DNA of 64,000 nt, taken from contig NZ_JAJOZB010000001.1 in NCBI RefSeq assembly GCF_023701745.1, positions 2,920,501-2,984,500 on the forward strand, written 5' to 3'. A program made the translations under genes and the position numbers. Positions 1 through 8,384 of the stretch are shown in pieces. Source of the stretch: Streptomyces sp. RKAG293 (GTDB lineage: Bacteria > Actinomycetota > Actinomycetes > Streptomycetales > Streptomycetaceae). Under the pieces are notes generated by a model. The model was not told the origin of the DNA. It saw only the letters and a list, made by a program, of their open reading frames with translations, and ran no database searches. Every line of letters begins with the position of its first letter. The first letter of the stretch is position 1.

Positions 1-1415
1 ACCGCGATGTCCTGGTCCGCGTGGACCGCGGTGGTGACGCCCTTGCCGAACTCGTCCGACGCGGCGGCCTTCGCCGTGAAGCCGGCGATCGCGGCCCTGA
101 CGCCGGGCGCCTCGATGTCCCGGGCCTGCACGACGATCCTGGCCGGTGCCGGACCGCCCGGGAAGGCCGTGGTGATCTGCTCGAACGCGGTGCGCAGCGG
201 GGCGTCGGCCGGGAGCTGCTTGTCCATGCCCAGCGACTCGGTGTGCATCCCCAGCGCGGGGACGGCCAGCGCCAGCAGCACTCCGGCGCCCAGCACCGCG
301 AAGATCTTCGGCCGGGCGATGACGGGCCGCAGGACGGCACCGGAGACACGGCCTGCCTGACGGCGCGGCTTGTGGGCACGGCGGGCCCGGGAGGCGCGGC
401 CGAAGCGCGGCAGCCGGCCCCGCTCGACCCGGTCGCCGAGCAGTGACAGCAGGGCGGGCAGCACCGTCACGGAGCCGAGCATCGCGGTGAACACGACGAG
501 GATCGTCGCCATCGCGAAGCCCTTGAAGAGCAGCAGCCCGGACAGGAACATGCCCGCCATCGCGACCATGACCGTCAGCCCGGAGACCAGTACCGCCCGG
601 CCGCTGGTGGCCGCGGCGATCCGCAGCGCGGTCTCGGCGTCGTGTCCCGCCGCCCGCTCGTCCCGCTCGCGGCGCAGGTAGAACAGGCAGTAGTCGACGC
701 CGACGGCCAGCCCCATCAGGAGCATCACGGAGCTGGTGGACTCGAAGATGTGCAGCTTGTGGCTGCCGACCGCCAGCAGGCCGCTCGCCCCGATGAACGC
801 GGTGACCGCGAGCCCGACCGGCAGCAGCGCGGCGACCAGGGCGCCGAAGGCGACCAGCAGGATGCCGAGCGCGAGCGGTACGGCCGTCCACTCGGCCTTC
901 GCGAAGTCCTTGGTGATGACATCGCCGAGCCACTTGCCGGCGCTGGCGTCCCCGAACTCGTCGATGAGGACGTCCTGGTGGCCGTCGCGGACCTTCTGCA
1001 CCGCGTCGAGCACCGGCTGCACCCGGTCGCCCGCGTCCTCCTGCTTGCCCTTCATCTCGAAGCGGATCAGCGCGGAACGGCCGTCCTGGGACGGCAGCGC
1101 CGCCTGTACGGCCCCGACCTCGCCGGTGGCGCCGACCCCTTCGGCGACCGCCTTCGCCGCCGTCTTCCACTGTCCCGGGCCCTCGGAGCGGACCAGGACC
1201 ATCTCCCCGGCCGGGTGCTCCAGGCCGTGCTCGGCCAGGATCCGGTCGGCGGCGGCCGAGTCGCCGGCGCCGTTCTCGTACGACTTCATCTGCGTCGTAC
1301 CGACCATGCCGCCGATGACCGAGGCCACCACCACGAACAGCAGCCAGCCGATGATCGCCGTCTTGCGGTGACCGGCGCTCCACGCACCGAGCCGTGCCGC
1401 GAGATTGTCCTTCAT
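1..1415 (-). CDS. MMPL-family transporter (N-terminal part; 3' end beyond window)
   Basis: Integral membrane transporter of the MMPL/RND superfamily, which exports lipids or drug-like molecules across the cytoplasmic membrane. The reverse frame is open from an ATG at 1415 to the window edge, giving about 471 residues; family members usually exceed 700, so the C-terminal half is missing. A first membrane helix lies near residues 22-40 (AIIGWLLFVVVASVIGG), followed by an extracytoplasmic domain to about residue 165, then a helix bundle containing LLMGLAVGVDYCLFYLRRER, the conserved MMPL segment with a charged pair in a membrane helix, then a second extracytoplasmic domain start. The start is preceded by GGGGGAGCG. 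The gene is divergent from the downstream sensor kinase, and the pair could be functionally linked, but nothing in the sequence proves the substrate. Confidence 0.9.
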   Translation of the reverse strand, partial: MKDNLAARLGAWSAGHRKTAIIGWLLFVVVASVIGGMVGTTQMKSYENGAGDSAAADRILAEHGLEHPAGEMVLVRSEGPGQWKTAAKAVAEGVGATGEVGAVQAALPSQDGRSALIRFEMKGKQEDAGDRVQPVLDAVQKVRDGHQDVLIDEFGDASAGKWLGDVITKDFAKAEWTAVPLALGILLVAFGALVAALLPVGLAVTAFIGASGLLAVGSHKLHIFESTSSVMLLMGLAVGVDYCLFYLRRERDERAAGHDAETALRIAAATSGRAVLVSGLTVMVAMAGMFLSGLLLFKGFAMATILVVFTAMLGSVTVLPALLSLLGDRVERGRLPRFGRASRARRAHKPRRQAGRVSGAVLRPVIARPKIFAVLGAGVLLALAVPALGMHTESLGMDKQLPADAPLRTAFEQITTAFPGGPAPARIVVQARDIEAPGVRAAIAGFTAKAAASDEFGKGVTTAVHADQDIA

Positions 1416-1631
1416 CTCGTCGCTCCCCCAAGGATTCAGTAGATTTCTCCGACCCCCTGAAGGTAGGAATTCGCGGCGGCGGGCCCCAGCCGTCCAGACC
1501 CCCGGTCCCGATGGTGTCGCCAGGTACACCCCCTTGGGGGGCCACCGCCAGTGACCTGCGCGGACGCCGTCGGCAGACTGGGTGATGCCAAGATGGCGAC
1601 GCAGACGGTTGACCGAACGGGGAGGGCGGCC

Positions 1632-2921
1632 ATGAACATCCGCAACGCGGGACTCGCAGGTATCAGGGGGCTCGCCCTGGCAGTACTGGGCCTCGTCGAG
1701 TCGATCGTCCTCTTCGTGTTCGCCGTGGTCTCGATCTCCTTCATCAGCATCGGCATCGGCATCTTCACCACTCCGTGGATGATCGCCAGGGTGCGGGACC
1801 GGGCCGACCACCGCCGGGAGCTGGCGCTGCGCTGGTCGGGTGTCGAGATCGCCCGCCCGTACCGCCCCGCACCGGAGTTCCGGCCGGGGGTCGCCGGCAG
1901 CTGGCGGCGTCTGGAGTGGGTGCTGACCGACCCCGCCACCTGGCGTGACCTGCAGTGGCTGCTGGTCGACATGACGGCGGGCGCGATCCTCGCGTACATC
2001 ACGGCCGGGCTGTTCCTGGAGGGCGCCTTCGGCTGGGTGCTCGCCGCCGCCGTGTGGCGGCCGATCGTGTCGGCGGGCGGCACCTACTGGTACGCGTTCA
2101 TCCCAGTCTCCGACCAGACGACGGCCGTCCTGGCCGCCCTGCTCGGCACCGTCTGGATCCTGCTCGGCCTGCGCTTCTCCCCGACGCTGCTGCACCGCCA
2201 CGCCCTGCTCACCCGGGCCTTCCTCGCCCCCACCCCGGCGGCGCAGGAGGCGGCGCTCAAGCGGCGGGTGGCCCGGCTGGCGGAGACCCGCTCCGACGCG
2301 GTCGACAGCTCCGCCGCCGAACTCCGGCGCATCGAACGGGACCTGCACGACGGCGCCCAGGCCCGGCTCGTCGCCATGGGCATGAACCTCGGCATCGTCG
2401 AGCACCTGCTCGAGCAGAACCCGGAGAAGGCCCGGAAGATCCTCTCCGAGGCCCGCCAGTCCTCCGCCGACGCCCTCACCGAACTGCGCGACCTGGTGCG
2501 CGGCATCCACCCGCCGGTCCTCGCGGAGCGCGGACTCGGCGACGCGGTCAGGGCGCTGGCGCTGCGCGGCCCGATCCCGACCGACGTCAACGTCGATCTG
2601 GCCGGCCGCTTCGAGGCGCCGGTGGAGTCGGCCGCCTACTTCACGGTCTCCGAGCTCCTCACCAACGCCGCCAAGCACTCGGGCGCCGAGCGCATCTGGA
2701 TCGACCTGCGGCACGAGGACGGCATGCTCCGGATCTCGGTCACCGACGACGGCAGCGGCGGCGCCGACGTCTCCCGCGGCACCGGTCTGCAGGGCATCGA
2801 ACGCCGGCTCGGCGCGTTCGACGGTGTCCTGGCCGTGAACAGTCCGGTGGGCGGCCCGACGATGGTGACGATGGAACTCCCGTGCGCGCCGGCGGCCCCG
2901 GCGGCGAACCAGGTGCGGTAG
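1632..2921 (+). CDS. Sensor histidine kinase (HisKA_3/NarL-partner type)
   Basis: Membrane sensor kinase that should autophosphorylate and pass phosphate to the LuxR-type regulator encoded just downstream. From ATG 1632 the protein is 429 residues. The N-terminal half has several hydrophobic helices (about 15-45, 115-150, 165-185) and resembles the actinobacterial putative-sensor membrane domain. The dimerisation/phosphoacceptor helix contains ERDLHDGAQARLVAMGMNLG, with the predicted phospho-His near residue 239. The ATPase domain follows with the N box (ELLTNAAKHSGA) and G box (DDGSGGAD, GTGLQGIERRLGAFDG). I chose ATG 1632 because GGGAGG lies directly upstream; upstream starts at 1551 (GTG) and 1593 (ATG) remain possible. 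A perfect stem-loop terminator follows the stop. Confidence 0.92.
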   Translation: MNIRNAGLAGIRGLALAVLGLVESIVLFVFAVVSISFISIGIGIFTTPWMIARVRDRADHRRELALRWSGVEIARPYRPAPEFRPGVAGSWRRLEWVLTDPATWRDLQWLLVDMTAGAILAYITAGLFLEGAFGWVLAAAVWRPIVSAGGTYWYAFIPVSDQTTAVLAALLGTVWILLGLRFSPTLLHRHALLTRAFLAPTPAAQEAALKRRVARLAETRSDAVDSSAAELRRIERDLHDGAQARLVAMGMNLGIVEHLLEQNPEKARKILSEARQSSADALTELRDLVRGIHPPVLAERGLGDAVRALALRGPIPTDVNVDLAGRFEAPVESAAYFTVSELLTNAAKHSGAERIWIDLRHEDGMLRISVTDDGSGGADVSRGTGLQGIERRLGAFDGVLAVNSPVGGPTMVTMELPCAPAAPAANQVR

Positions 2922-2950
2922 CGCCGGACCGTTGAACTCACGTGACGAGT

Positions 2951-2980
2951 GGCCCCTGACCCCGTATCGGGTCAGGGGCC
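2951..2980. terminator. Bidirectional stem-loop between kinase and small gene
   Basis: Perfect 12-bp inverted repeat GGCCCCTGACCC / GGGTCAGGGGCC with a 6-base loop. It lies 30 bases after the kinase stop codon, and its right arm contains the stop codon of the converging small gene, so it can terminate both. Confidence 0.85.
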
Positions 2981-3175
2981 GCCGCGGTCTCCGGTCCTGT
3001 CCGGGGTCCTGTCTCCGCATCCGGCGCGGCGCCAGGCGCGGCGGAGCCGGTCGAGTTCGGCCAGCTCGGCCCGGGTCCAGGCCACGTTGGAGCGCTCCCG
3101 GACGAAGCGGCGGATCGCCTCGTTGGCCGCGGACACCGGGCTCTGGTCGGCGGCGGACGGCGGCGGGACGGACAT
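2972..3175 (-). CDS. Small conserved-looking hypothetical protein
   Basis: A 67-residue reading frame from ATG 3175, with GAGGGA five bases upstream; a GTG at 3184 would add three residues. The middle is a charged, probably helical stretch (AIRRFVRERSNVAWTRAEL, then ELDRLRRAWRRA) rich in Arg. There is no signal peptide, membrane segment or cysteine. It sits between a sensor kinase and its response regulator but on the opposite strand, and its stop codon is inside the shared terminator. I do not recognise a named family. The good ribosome-binding site and its place in the only gap between the two genes favour a real gene, though at this GC content a frame this short can arise by chance. Confidence 0.55.
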   Translation of the reverse strand: MSVPPPSAADQSPVSAANEAIRRFVRERSNVAWTRAELAELDRLRRAWRRAGCGDRTPDRTGDRGGP

Positions 3176-3197
3176 GTCCCTCACTGTGGGGCACCGG

Positions 3198-3285
3198 TGT
3201 GACAGCCGTGTGAGCCGGGATTAAGAGGCGGATGAAGATTCACTGTCGCCTGTGGGACGGCTGTGAGGTGGTGTGACGGGTGTGA
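3198..3285. promoter_or_regulatory. Iterated TGTGA motifs upstream of response regulator
   Basis: The 260-base divergent gap between the small gene and the regulator contains five TGTGA pentamers in one orientation, starting at 3198, 3209, 3262, 3272 and 3281. Spacings within each group are 9-11 bases, about one helical turn, as expected for repeated contacts by a dimeric or oligomeric regulator. The likely target is autoregulation of the adjacent LuxR-type regulator; this is inference. Confidence 0.35.
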
Positions 3286-3438
3286 AGGGGCAGGGTGGGA
3301 TCCGCCTTCGCGGACCGGTTGTCAGAGGTGGCCGCTACGGTGGGCCGTATCCCATCAGCGCTGGCTGCGCCGGGAGGGCCCCGCCGACAGCGCGGCGGGG
3401 CCCAGCACCGTCCCGCCCCCCGCCATCCTGGAGTTGCC

Positions 3439-4086
3439 GTGCGCGTCGTTCTCGCCGAAGACCTCTTCCTGCTGCGCGACGGACTGGTCCGGCTGCTGGA
3501 GGCGTACGACTTCGAGATCGCCGCCGCGGTCGACAACGGGCCGGAACTGCAGCGCGCCCTGGTGGAGTTGCGGCCGGACGTGGCGGTGGTGGATGTGCGG
3601 CTGCCGCCGTCGTTCACCGACGAGGGACTGCAGGCGGCGCTCCACGCCCGGCGCGAGATCCCCGGCCTTCCGGTGCTCGTGCTCTCCCAGCACGTGGAGC
3701 AGCTGTACGCCCGGGAGTTGCTGGCCGACGGCAGCGGCGGGGTCGGCTATCTGCTGAAGGACCGGGTGTTCGACGCGGACCAGTTCATCGACGCGGTGCG
3801 GCGGGTGGCCGGCGGCGGTACGGCGATGGATCCGCAGGTCATCTCGCAGCTGCTGGCCCGCAATGTGCGCAACGAGCCGCTGGGACAGCTGACGCCCCGC
3901 GAGAGCGAAGTGATGGCTCTGATGGCCGAGGGCCGGTCCAACGTCGCGATCGCGGAGCGGCTGGTGGTGACGGAACGGGCCGTCGCCAAGCACACGTCCA
4001 ACATCTTCGCCAAGCTCGACCTGACGCTGTCGGACGACGACAACCGCCGGGTGCTGGCCGTGCTGGCCTACCTGGACCGTTCCTGA
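3439..4086 (+). CDS. LuxR/NarL-family response regulator
   Basis: DNA-binding response regulator, 215 residues from GTG 3439, predicted to be the partner of the kinase encoded upstream. The receiver domain begins VRVVLAEDLFLLRDG with the acidic pair at residues 7-8, the phosphoacceptor Asp at 52 (VAVVDVRLPP), and the conserved Lys in YLLKDRV near residue 105. The C-terminal LuxR HTH is clear (LTPRESEVMALMAEGRSNVA, then IAERLVVTERAVAKHTSNIF). The open frame extends upstream to 3295, but that extension is low-complexity and lacks the receiver fold; GTG 3439 has GGAG five bases upstream and begins exactly at the first receiver beta strand. TGTGA repeats upstream may be its own binding sites. Confidence 0.93.
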   Translation: MRVVLAEDLFLLRDGLVRLLEAYDFEIAAAVDNGPELQRALVELRPDVAVVDVRLPPSFTDEGLQAALHARREIPGLPVLVLSQHVEQLYARELLADGSGGVGYLLKDRVFDADQFIDAVRRVAGGGTAMDPQVISQLLARNVRNEPLGQLTPRESEVMALMAEGRSNVAIAERLVVTERAVAKHTSNIFAKLDLTLSDDDNRRVLAVLAYLDRS

Positions 4087-4140
4087 TCTGCTTTTGCGCG
4101 GCGCCGCCCGGTGGGCACGCCGCCGTGCTCGACTGACCGG

Positions 4141-4662
4141 ATGCACGAGACACCTCCCCCCGGAGTCCCTGCCGAGGACGTCACCGAGACCATGGCGGAA
4201 CGGCTCAAGGAACGGATCTACGCGACGATCACCATGATCGCCGTCGTCGTCGGCCTCACCATGGTCGACGACCTGGCGGCGGGCGAGGCGGCCGTGTCCG
4301 TCGCCGCCACGTCGCTCGGCCTGTGGCTGGCCACCCTCGTCGCGGACGACCAGGGGCACCGGGCCGTCCACCACCGCTCCACCACCTGGCCGGAGTTCCG
4401 CCGACTGCTGTACGTCAGCAGTCCGTTGCTGCTCAGCGCCGCAGGACCGCTGATCCTGATCGGTGTGTCCGCGACCGGGGCGATGGCCCTGCACACCGCC
4501 CTGGTCGCCGCCGCGACGGTCGATGTCGTCGGGCTCTTCGCCTGGGGCTTCCTCGCCGGTGTCCGGATGGGCGGCGGCCTGCTGGCCGCGCTGGTCGCCG
4601 GCACGCTGGACACGGCGATCGGCGCGGCCGTCGTACTCGTCAAGCTCACCGCGGGCCACTAG
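4141..4662 (+). CDS. Small integral membrane protein of unknown function
   Basis: 173-residue protein with a short polar N-terminus (HETPPPGVPAEDVTETMAER) and four or so hydrophobic segments: about 22-40 (YATITMIAVVVGLTMV), 45-62, 90-108 (LLLSAAGPLILIGV) and 115-170 (HTALVAAATVDVVGLFAWG, LLAALVAGTLDTAIGAAVVL). It follows the response regulator by 54 bases on the same strand and may be cotranscribed. No transporter signature or catalytic motif is visible. ATG 4141 is taken as the start; an in-frame GTG at 4111 overlaps nothing but adds a segment that does not look like protein, and ATG 4192 is a shorter alternative. Confidence 0.7.
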   Translation: MHETPPPGVPAEDVTETMAERLKERIYATITMIAVVVGLTMVDDLAAGEAAVSVAATSLGLWLATLVADDQGHRAVHHRSTTWPEFRRLLYVSSPLLLSAAGPLILIGVSATGAMALHTALVAAATVDVVGLFAWGFLAGVRMGGGLLAALVAGTLDTAIGAAVVLVKLTAGH

Positions 4663-4680
4663 GACGTGGATCGGGGCGGA

Positions 4681-5211
4681 TCATCCCGCCCGGCGCACCG
4701 CGAACAGGAAGCAGCCGAATTCCACTGCGCGGACGTGCACCAGGGCGACCTCCGGGTCGCTGAACATCGCGGCCAGCTCCGCGTCCGCGGCGCCCGCCGC
4801 CGCCTCGTCGTGGCCGAGCCGGACGAGGCGCCCGCCCAGGATGCGGCCGTCGGCGCTGTAGGCGCGGAAGACCCGGTCGGTGCCGTGCATCGGCAGCGGG
4901 TAGCCGTCGCCGGACGGCGGGCCGGGGCAGGCGTCGGCGTCGGCGTGCACGAACACCGGCCCCATTTCCAGGTACGGGCCCGGGTTCGCGCCGGTCTCCG
5001 CCGCCCAGTGGCGCAGCGGGGCGTACGAGAGCAGCGCGATCCGGTCGCCGGGCGCCGCGTGCCGCAGGCAGCAGCGCAGTGGGGCGCCGCCCTCCTCGTG
5101 GGTGCTCAGCTCGGGCGCCAGGCCCGCGTCGTCGGTGTCCCGCAGGCGGGTGAGCAGGGCCGGATCGATGGCGGAGGTGTGGAAGGCCGTGGTCTCGCGG
5201 GTGATGGTCAT
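4681..5211 (-). CDS. DUF1203 domain protein
   Basis: 176-residue cytosolic protein matching the DUF1203 family along its whole length. The diagnostic pieces are APLRCCLRHAAPGDRIALLS, the ETGANPGPYLEMGPVFVHAD segment with a conserved Glu and His, and a C-terminal VHVRAVEFGCFLFAVRR. The Cys pair and the FVHAD-plus-Cys stretch suggest a metal or redox role, but no biochemical function is established that I can name. It converges with the membrane protein to its left, only 18 bases separating the two stops, and is divergent from the large gene at 5331. Confidence 0.85.
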   Translation of the reverse strand: MTITRETTAFHTSAIDPALLTRLRDTDDAGLAPELSTHEEGGAPLRCCLRHAAPGDRIALLSYAPLRHWAAETGANPGPYLEMGPVFVHADADACPGPPSGDGYPLPMHGTDRVFRAYSADGRILGGRLVRLGHDEAAAGAADAELAAMFSDPEVALVHVRAVEFGCFLFAVRRAG

Positions 5212-5330
5212 GGGTCAACGATCGCTCGGGACGCGGCCGGAATCCGGCGGGAATCGGACGTGGCGCTGTGGGGGGACCCGGCGCGCGGCGCATTGAGTGA
5301 CCATCGCACCATTCACTCGTTTGACGGCAT

Positions 5331-7304
5331 GTGGACACATCGGAAGCGACAGCGGCCGGACCCGTGGAGGTCGAGGAGGCCGAAGCCTCGATCGTCGAGA
5401 ACTATCCGCACCTGGTGCGGCTGGCGTATCTGACGCTGCCGGCCGCCCTCGGCCGGCACCGCAGGGTGCTGGCCGCGCACACCCTCGTGCAGCGGGCGCT
5501 GCCGCGCGGGCGGCACGCGCCCGACCCGGTCGCCGCGGACGCGGGCGGCCCGCGCGGTGGCCCGCCCGATCCGGCGTACGCGCTGGTGCGCCAGGAGGTG
5601 CTGCGCGGCGCGGTGGCGCACGGCGCTGAGGACGGGTGGCGGAAGCGGGCCCACGAGGCGCGCGGCTGGCTGCCGTTGCCGCATGTGTGGGGGTTGCGGC
5701 TGCACCCCAAGGCGGGCGGTACGGACGAACTCGCCCTGGACCGTTCGCTGTCCGAGCTCGGCAGCCCCGCCCGTGCGGCGTTCGCGCTGAGCGCCCTGGA
5801 GGGGCTGGCCGAACGCGAGGTGCGGCAGGTGCTGGCCGCGGCGGGCGTCGCCGATCCCCGCACCGCTGTCGCCGAGGCGGCCGCGGCCGCCGGTGAGGGC
5901 GGCGAGCCGGTCCGTGCGCTGCTCGGCGGCGGCGAGTTCGACCCGTGCACGGTGCAGGCGCGGCCGACCGATCTGCTGCGCCGACGGCAGCACATGCGGG
6001 CCGCGGGCCTCGCGGTCGCGGCCGTGGTGGTCGCGGCGGTGCTGCTGCCGCTGGCCGGCTCCGACGACGGCGACCCCGGTTCGTACGCGGCCGGGACGCC
6101 CGCCGGATCCGCGAGCCCGCTGGAGTCGTCGGCACTGGTGCGGGCCGACGCGGCCCTGTGGGAGCACACGTCACGGATGGATTTCACCGCCTGGCCCGCC
6201 CGGGGCGGCCGGAAGGACGACACCGAACTGCTGCGCCGTGCGCTCGCCGTGTGGTCCCGGCCCGGGGAGCGCGTGCAGGTCTCGGCGACCCCCGGCACCT
6301 CGCGCGGCCTGCCCGCCCAGCCCCCGCAGCTGCTGTACGCGGGCGATGTGGGCGAGGCGGCGGTGGTCGTGCTCTACGACGGGATGCGGATCGTCCGGTA
6401 CGCGGAGCCGCAGGACGGCAAGGGTTTCGCCGCGCTGGACTTCGCGCGGGTGGACGACGCGGACGTCACCACCGGTGCGGCCGTCGTCGTGGGCCGTGTC
6501 GACGGCAACACCCGCTTCCTGACCGCGCCCTGGGTCGACGACGCGCAGACCCGCGACCTGCTCCAGCCCGACCGGGCAGGACAGCCGCTGCACGTCGCGG
6601 CCGACGGGGTCACCGACCCGGTCCGCACCCCGGGCGCGGGCGCCCCGGCGGGGCAGTGCGGGACGGCGTGGCCGGTGCTGCAGTTCCGCTCCTCGGCGAA
6701 GATCGTCGAGCAGCACTCGTTCCTGCTGACCGATCTGGGCGATCTGACCCCGGTCCATCTCACCTACACCCCTCCCCCGGGCGGCACGTCCGCCCCGGCC
6801 CGGCAGCCGCGCGAGGCCACCGGGTCGCAGGCCCTGCTGAACTGGGCGCACAGCGCGTGCCGGCTCGGGGCGCTGCGCGGCCAGGGCGTACGGGCCGTCG
6901 AGAACTGGGAGTTCGCCCAGCAGCGGCTGCCCGAGGGCGGCGCCGCCGCGTCCTGGGTGTGCACGCGGACGGACACCTGGCGCGGTGCCGGGCAGGCGAT
7001 GGTGCAGTTCCAGCCCCCCGGCTCGTCGCCGACCGCTCTCGCGGCGGTGGCCGCGCAGGCCCAGGACACCAACGCGTGCAGCCGGTTCGGCCAGCACGTG
7101 CTGGCCGGCGTCATGTGGAAGTCCCCGGCCGGCCACTGGTTCCTGCTCGCGGCCGGCAGCCGCGATGTCACCAAGGTCTCGGCCACCGGCGGCGTCCGCG
7201 CCAGCGCGGACGGCCAGCTGCTCGCCGTCCGCGCGGAACGCGGCGCGAACGCCAAGCTGACGGGCCGGCTGACGACCGGCAGGACCCTGAACGCGCTGGG
7301 CTAG
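5331..7304 (+). CDS. Large one-pass membrane protein with sigma-like N-terminus
   Basis: 657 residues from GTG 5331. The first ~220 residues are cytosolic and predicted helical; the stretch HLVRLAYLTLPAALGRHRRV followed by LAAHTLVQRALPRG, and later SALEGLAEREVRQVLAAAGV, resembles degenerate sigma-70 regions 2 and 4. A single membrane helix follows at about 224-243 (LAVAAVVVAAVLLPLAG) after a basic RRRQHMR, and the remaining ~410 residues would be outside the cell. The exported part has Cys pairs (AGQCGTAW, HSACRLGAL, SWVCTRTDTW, TNACSRFG) that could form disulfides. I do not recognise a family. A membrane-anchored sigma-like protein could sense the envelope, but that is inference. Its stop codon overlaps that of the converging acetyltransferase in the tetranucleotide CTAG. 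Confidence 0.75.
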   Translation: MDTSEATAAGPVEVEEAEASIVENYPHLVRLAYLTLPAALGRHRRVLAAHTLVQRALPRGRHAPDPVAADAGGPRGGPPDPAYALVRQEVLRGAVAHGAEDGWRKRAHEARGWLPLPHVWGLRLHPKAGGTDELALDRSLSELGSPARAAFALSALEGLAEREVRQVLAAAGVADPRTAVAEAAAAAGEGGEPVRALLGGGEFDPCTVQARPTDLLRRRQHMRAAGLAVAAVVVAAVLLPLAGSDDGDPGSYAAGTPAGSASPLESSALVRADAALWEHTSRMDFTAWPARGGRKDDTELLRRALAVWSRPGERVQVSATPGTSRGLPAQPPQLLYAGDVGEAAVVVLYDGMRIVRYAEPQDGKGFAALDFARVDDADVTTGAAVVVGRVDGNTRFLTAPWVDDAQTRDLLQPDRAGQPLHVAADGVTDPVRTPGAGAPAGQCGTAWPVLQFRSSAKIVEQHSFLLTDLGDLTPVHLTYTPPPGGTSAPARQPREATGSQALLNWAHSACRLGALRGQGVRAVENWEFAQQRLPEGGAAASWVCTRTDTWRGAGQAMVQFQPPGSSPTALAAVAAQAQDTNACSRFGQHVLAGVMWKSPAGHWFLLAAGSRDVTKVSATGGVRASADGQLLAVRAERGANAKLTGRLTTGRTLNALG

Positions 7305-7786
7305 AGGGTGTCGACGGCCAGGGACATCGTGACGTGGTCGTCGGCATGACCGTCCTCGACCCAGCCCTGGCGGGCGTAGAACGCCTGGGCCCGCCGGTTC
7401 GGCCCGAAGACCTCCAGCCGGGCGGCGGTCACGGCGGCGTCCCGCCAGGCCGTGACGCACGCCCGGTGCAGGACGCTGCCGAGTCCCGCCCGCCAGAGCT
7501 CCGGGTCGACGTGGAACTGGAAGAGCTTCTCCTCGCCGGTCCTGAAGCCGAGCACCGCGAAGGCGACGACCCGGTCCTCGCGCAGCACGCAGAGCACCCT
7601 GCGGTCGGCCGACCCGATCGCGCGCCCGGTGCCCTCCCGGCAGCGGCGCAGTTCGTCGGGGCCGTTGTACGCCTCCTCGGGGAGATGCCCCTCGTAGTAC
7701 GTGGCGCGGGCCCCGCGGTGCACGTCGGCGATGCCGTCCAGGTCACCGGGGGCGGCGTCACGGATCGTGACGGATGGGGAGTTCAT
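7301..7786 (-). CDS. GNAT-family N-acetyltransferase
   Basis: 161 residues from ATG 7786. It has the GNAT fold order: beta1-alpha1 (VTIRDAAPGDLDGIADVHRG), the central strand VVAFAVLGFRTGEEK, the strand-loop LFQFHVDPELWRAGLGSVLH matching the acetyl-CoA pyrophosphate-binding motif A (RxxGxG/A in a diverged form), and the terminal EVFGPNRRAQAFYARQGWVE motif B. The protein should transfer an acetyl group from acetyl-CoA to an amine; the acceptor cannot be read from sequence. A longer frame begins at 7855 but would overlap the divergent neighbour, and AGGGG lies close before ATG 7786. The next gene to the right is a second, unrelated-looking GNAT read in the opposite direction. Confidence 0.88.
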   Translation of the reverse strand: MNSPSVTIRDAAPGDLDGIADVHRGARATYYEGHLPEEAYNGPDELRRCREGTGRAIGSADRRVLCVLREDRVVAFAVLGFRTGEEKLFQFHVDPELWRAGLGSVLHRACVTAWRDAAVTAARLEVFGPNRRAQAFYARQGWVEDGHADDHVTMSLAVDTL

Positions 7787-7853
7787 GATCCCCTGGACGT
7801 CCCCTCGGGGGCGGCCGGTTCCGGTCCTGGGGCTCCGGGTGAGAAGGTCGGTC

Positions 7854-8384
7854 ATGAGCGATCTTCAACGAGACGGTGTGATCTTCCGGCAGGCCACCGA
7901 GGACGACGTACCCGCCCTCGTCGCCCTGTACGACGGCGCCGCCCGCTGGATGCAGCGGCAGGGCATCGACCAGTGGAAGCCCGGCCAGAAGAGCGAGGAC
8001 CACTTCCTGCTCCGTCTGAAGGAGGGCGAGGTCTGGCTCGCCGACACCGGCGGCAGTGCCCCGGTCGGCGGCTGGGAACTGTGGTGGGACGACGAGCCCG
8101 CCTGGGGCCCGCAGCCCCCGGTCGCGGGCTACATCCACCGCCTGATGACCGACCGCGCCACCGCCCCGCCCCACCTCGGCCGCGCGATGCTCACCCACGC
8201 GGAACACCGCATCACCCGAACCGGCCGCTCCCTGAGCCGTCTGGACTGCGTCGCGACCAACCCCCGCCTGCGCACGTACTACGAGTCGGCCGGCTACACC
8301 GTGACCGGCGAACAACCCCTGAAGGACGGCGGCAAGGGCAGCAGGTACGCGGTGACCCTCCTGGAGAAGCGGCTCGTCAGCTGA
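7854..8384 (+). CDS. GNAT-family N-acetyltransferase
   Basis: 176 residues from ATG 7854. The N-terminus IFRQATEDDVPALVALYDGA is a typical GNAT beta1-alpha1. The acceptor-binding part includes AARWMQRQGIDQWKPGQKSE, a segment often seen in actinobacterial aminoglycoside-type GNATs, then WELWWDDEPAWG, motif A (AGYIHRLMTDRATAPPHLGR) and motif B (LDCVATNPRLRTYYESAGYT). Substrate unknown. It is divergent from the other GNAT with only 67 bases between start codons. Its last bases overlap the end of the decayed Fic gene on the other strand. Confidence 0.88.
   Translation: MSDLQRDGVIFRQATEDDVPALVALYDGAARWMQRQGIDQWKPGQKSEDHFLLRLKEGEVWLADTGGSAPVGGWELWWDDEPAWGPQPPVAGYIHRLMTDRATAPPHLGRAMLTHAEHRITRTGRSLSRLDCVATNPRLRTYYESAGYTVTGEQPLKDGGKGSRYAVTLLEKRLVS

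Noticed and set aside
1551..1631. Upstream start codons for the histidine kinase
   Set aside because: GTG 1551 and ATG 1593 lack good ribosome-binding sites, while ATG 1632 has GGGAGG; kept only as alternatives.
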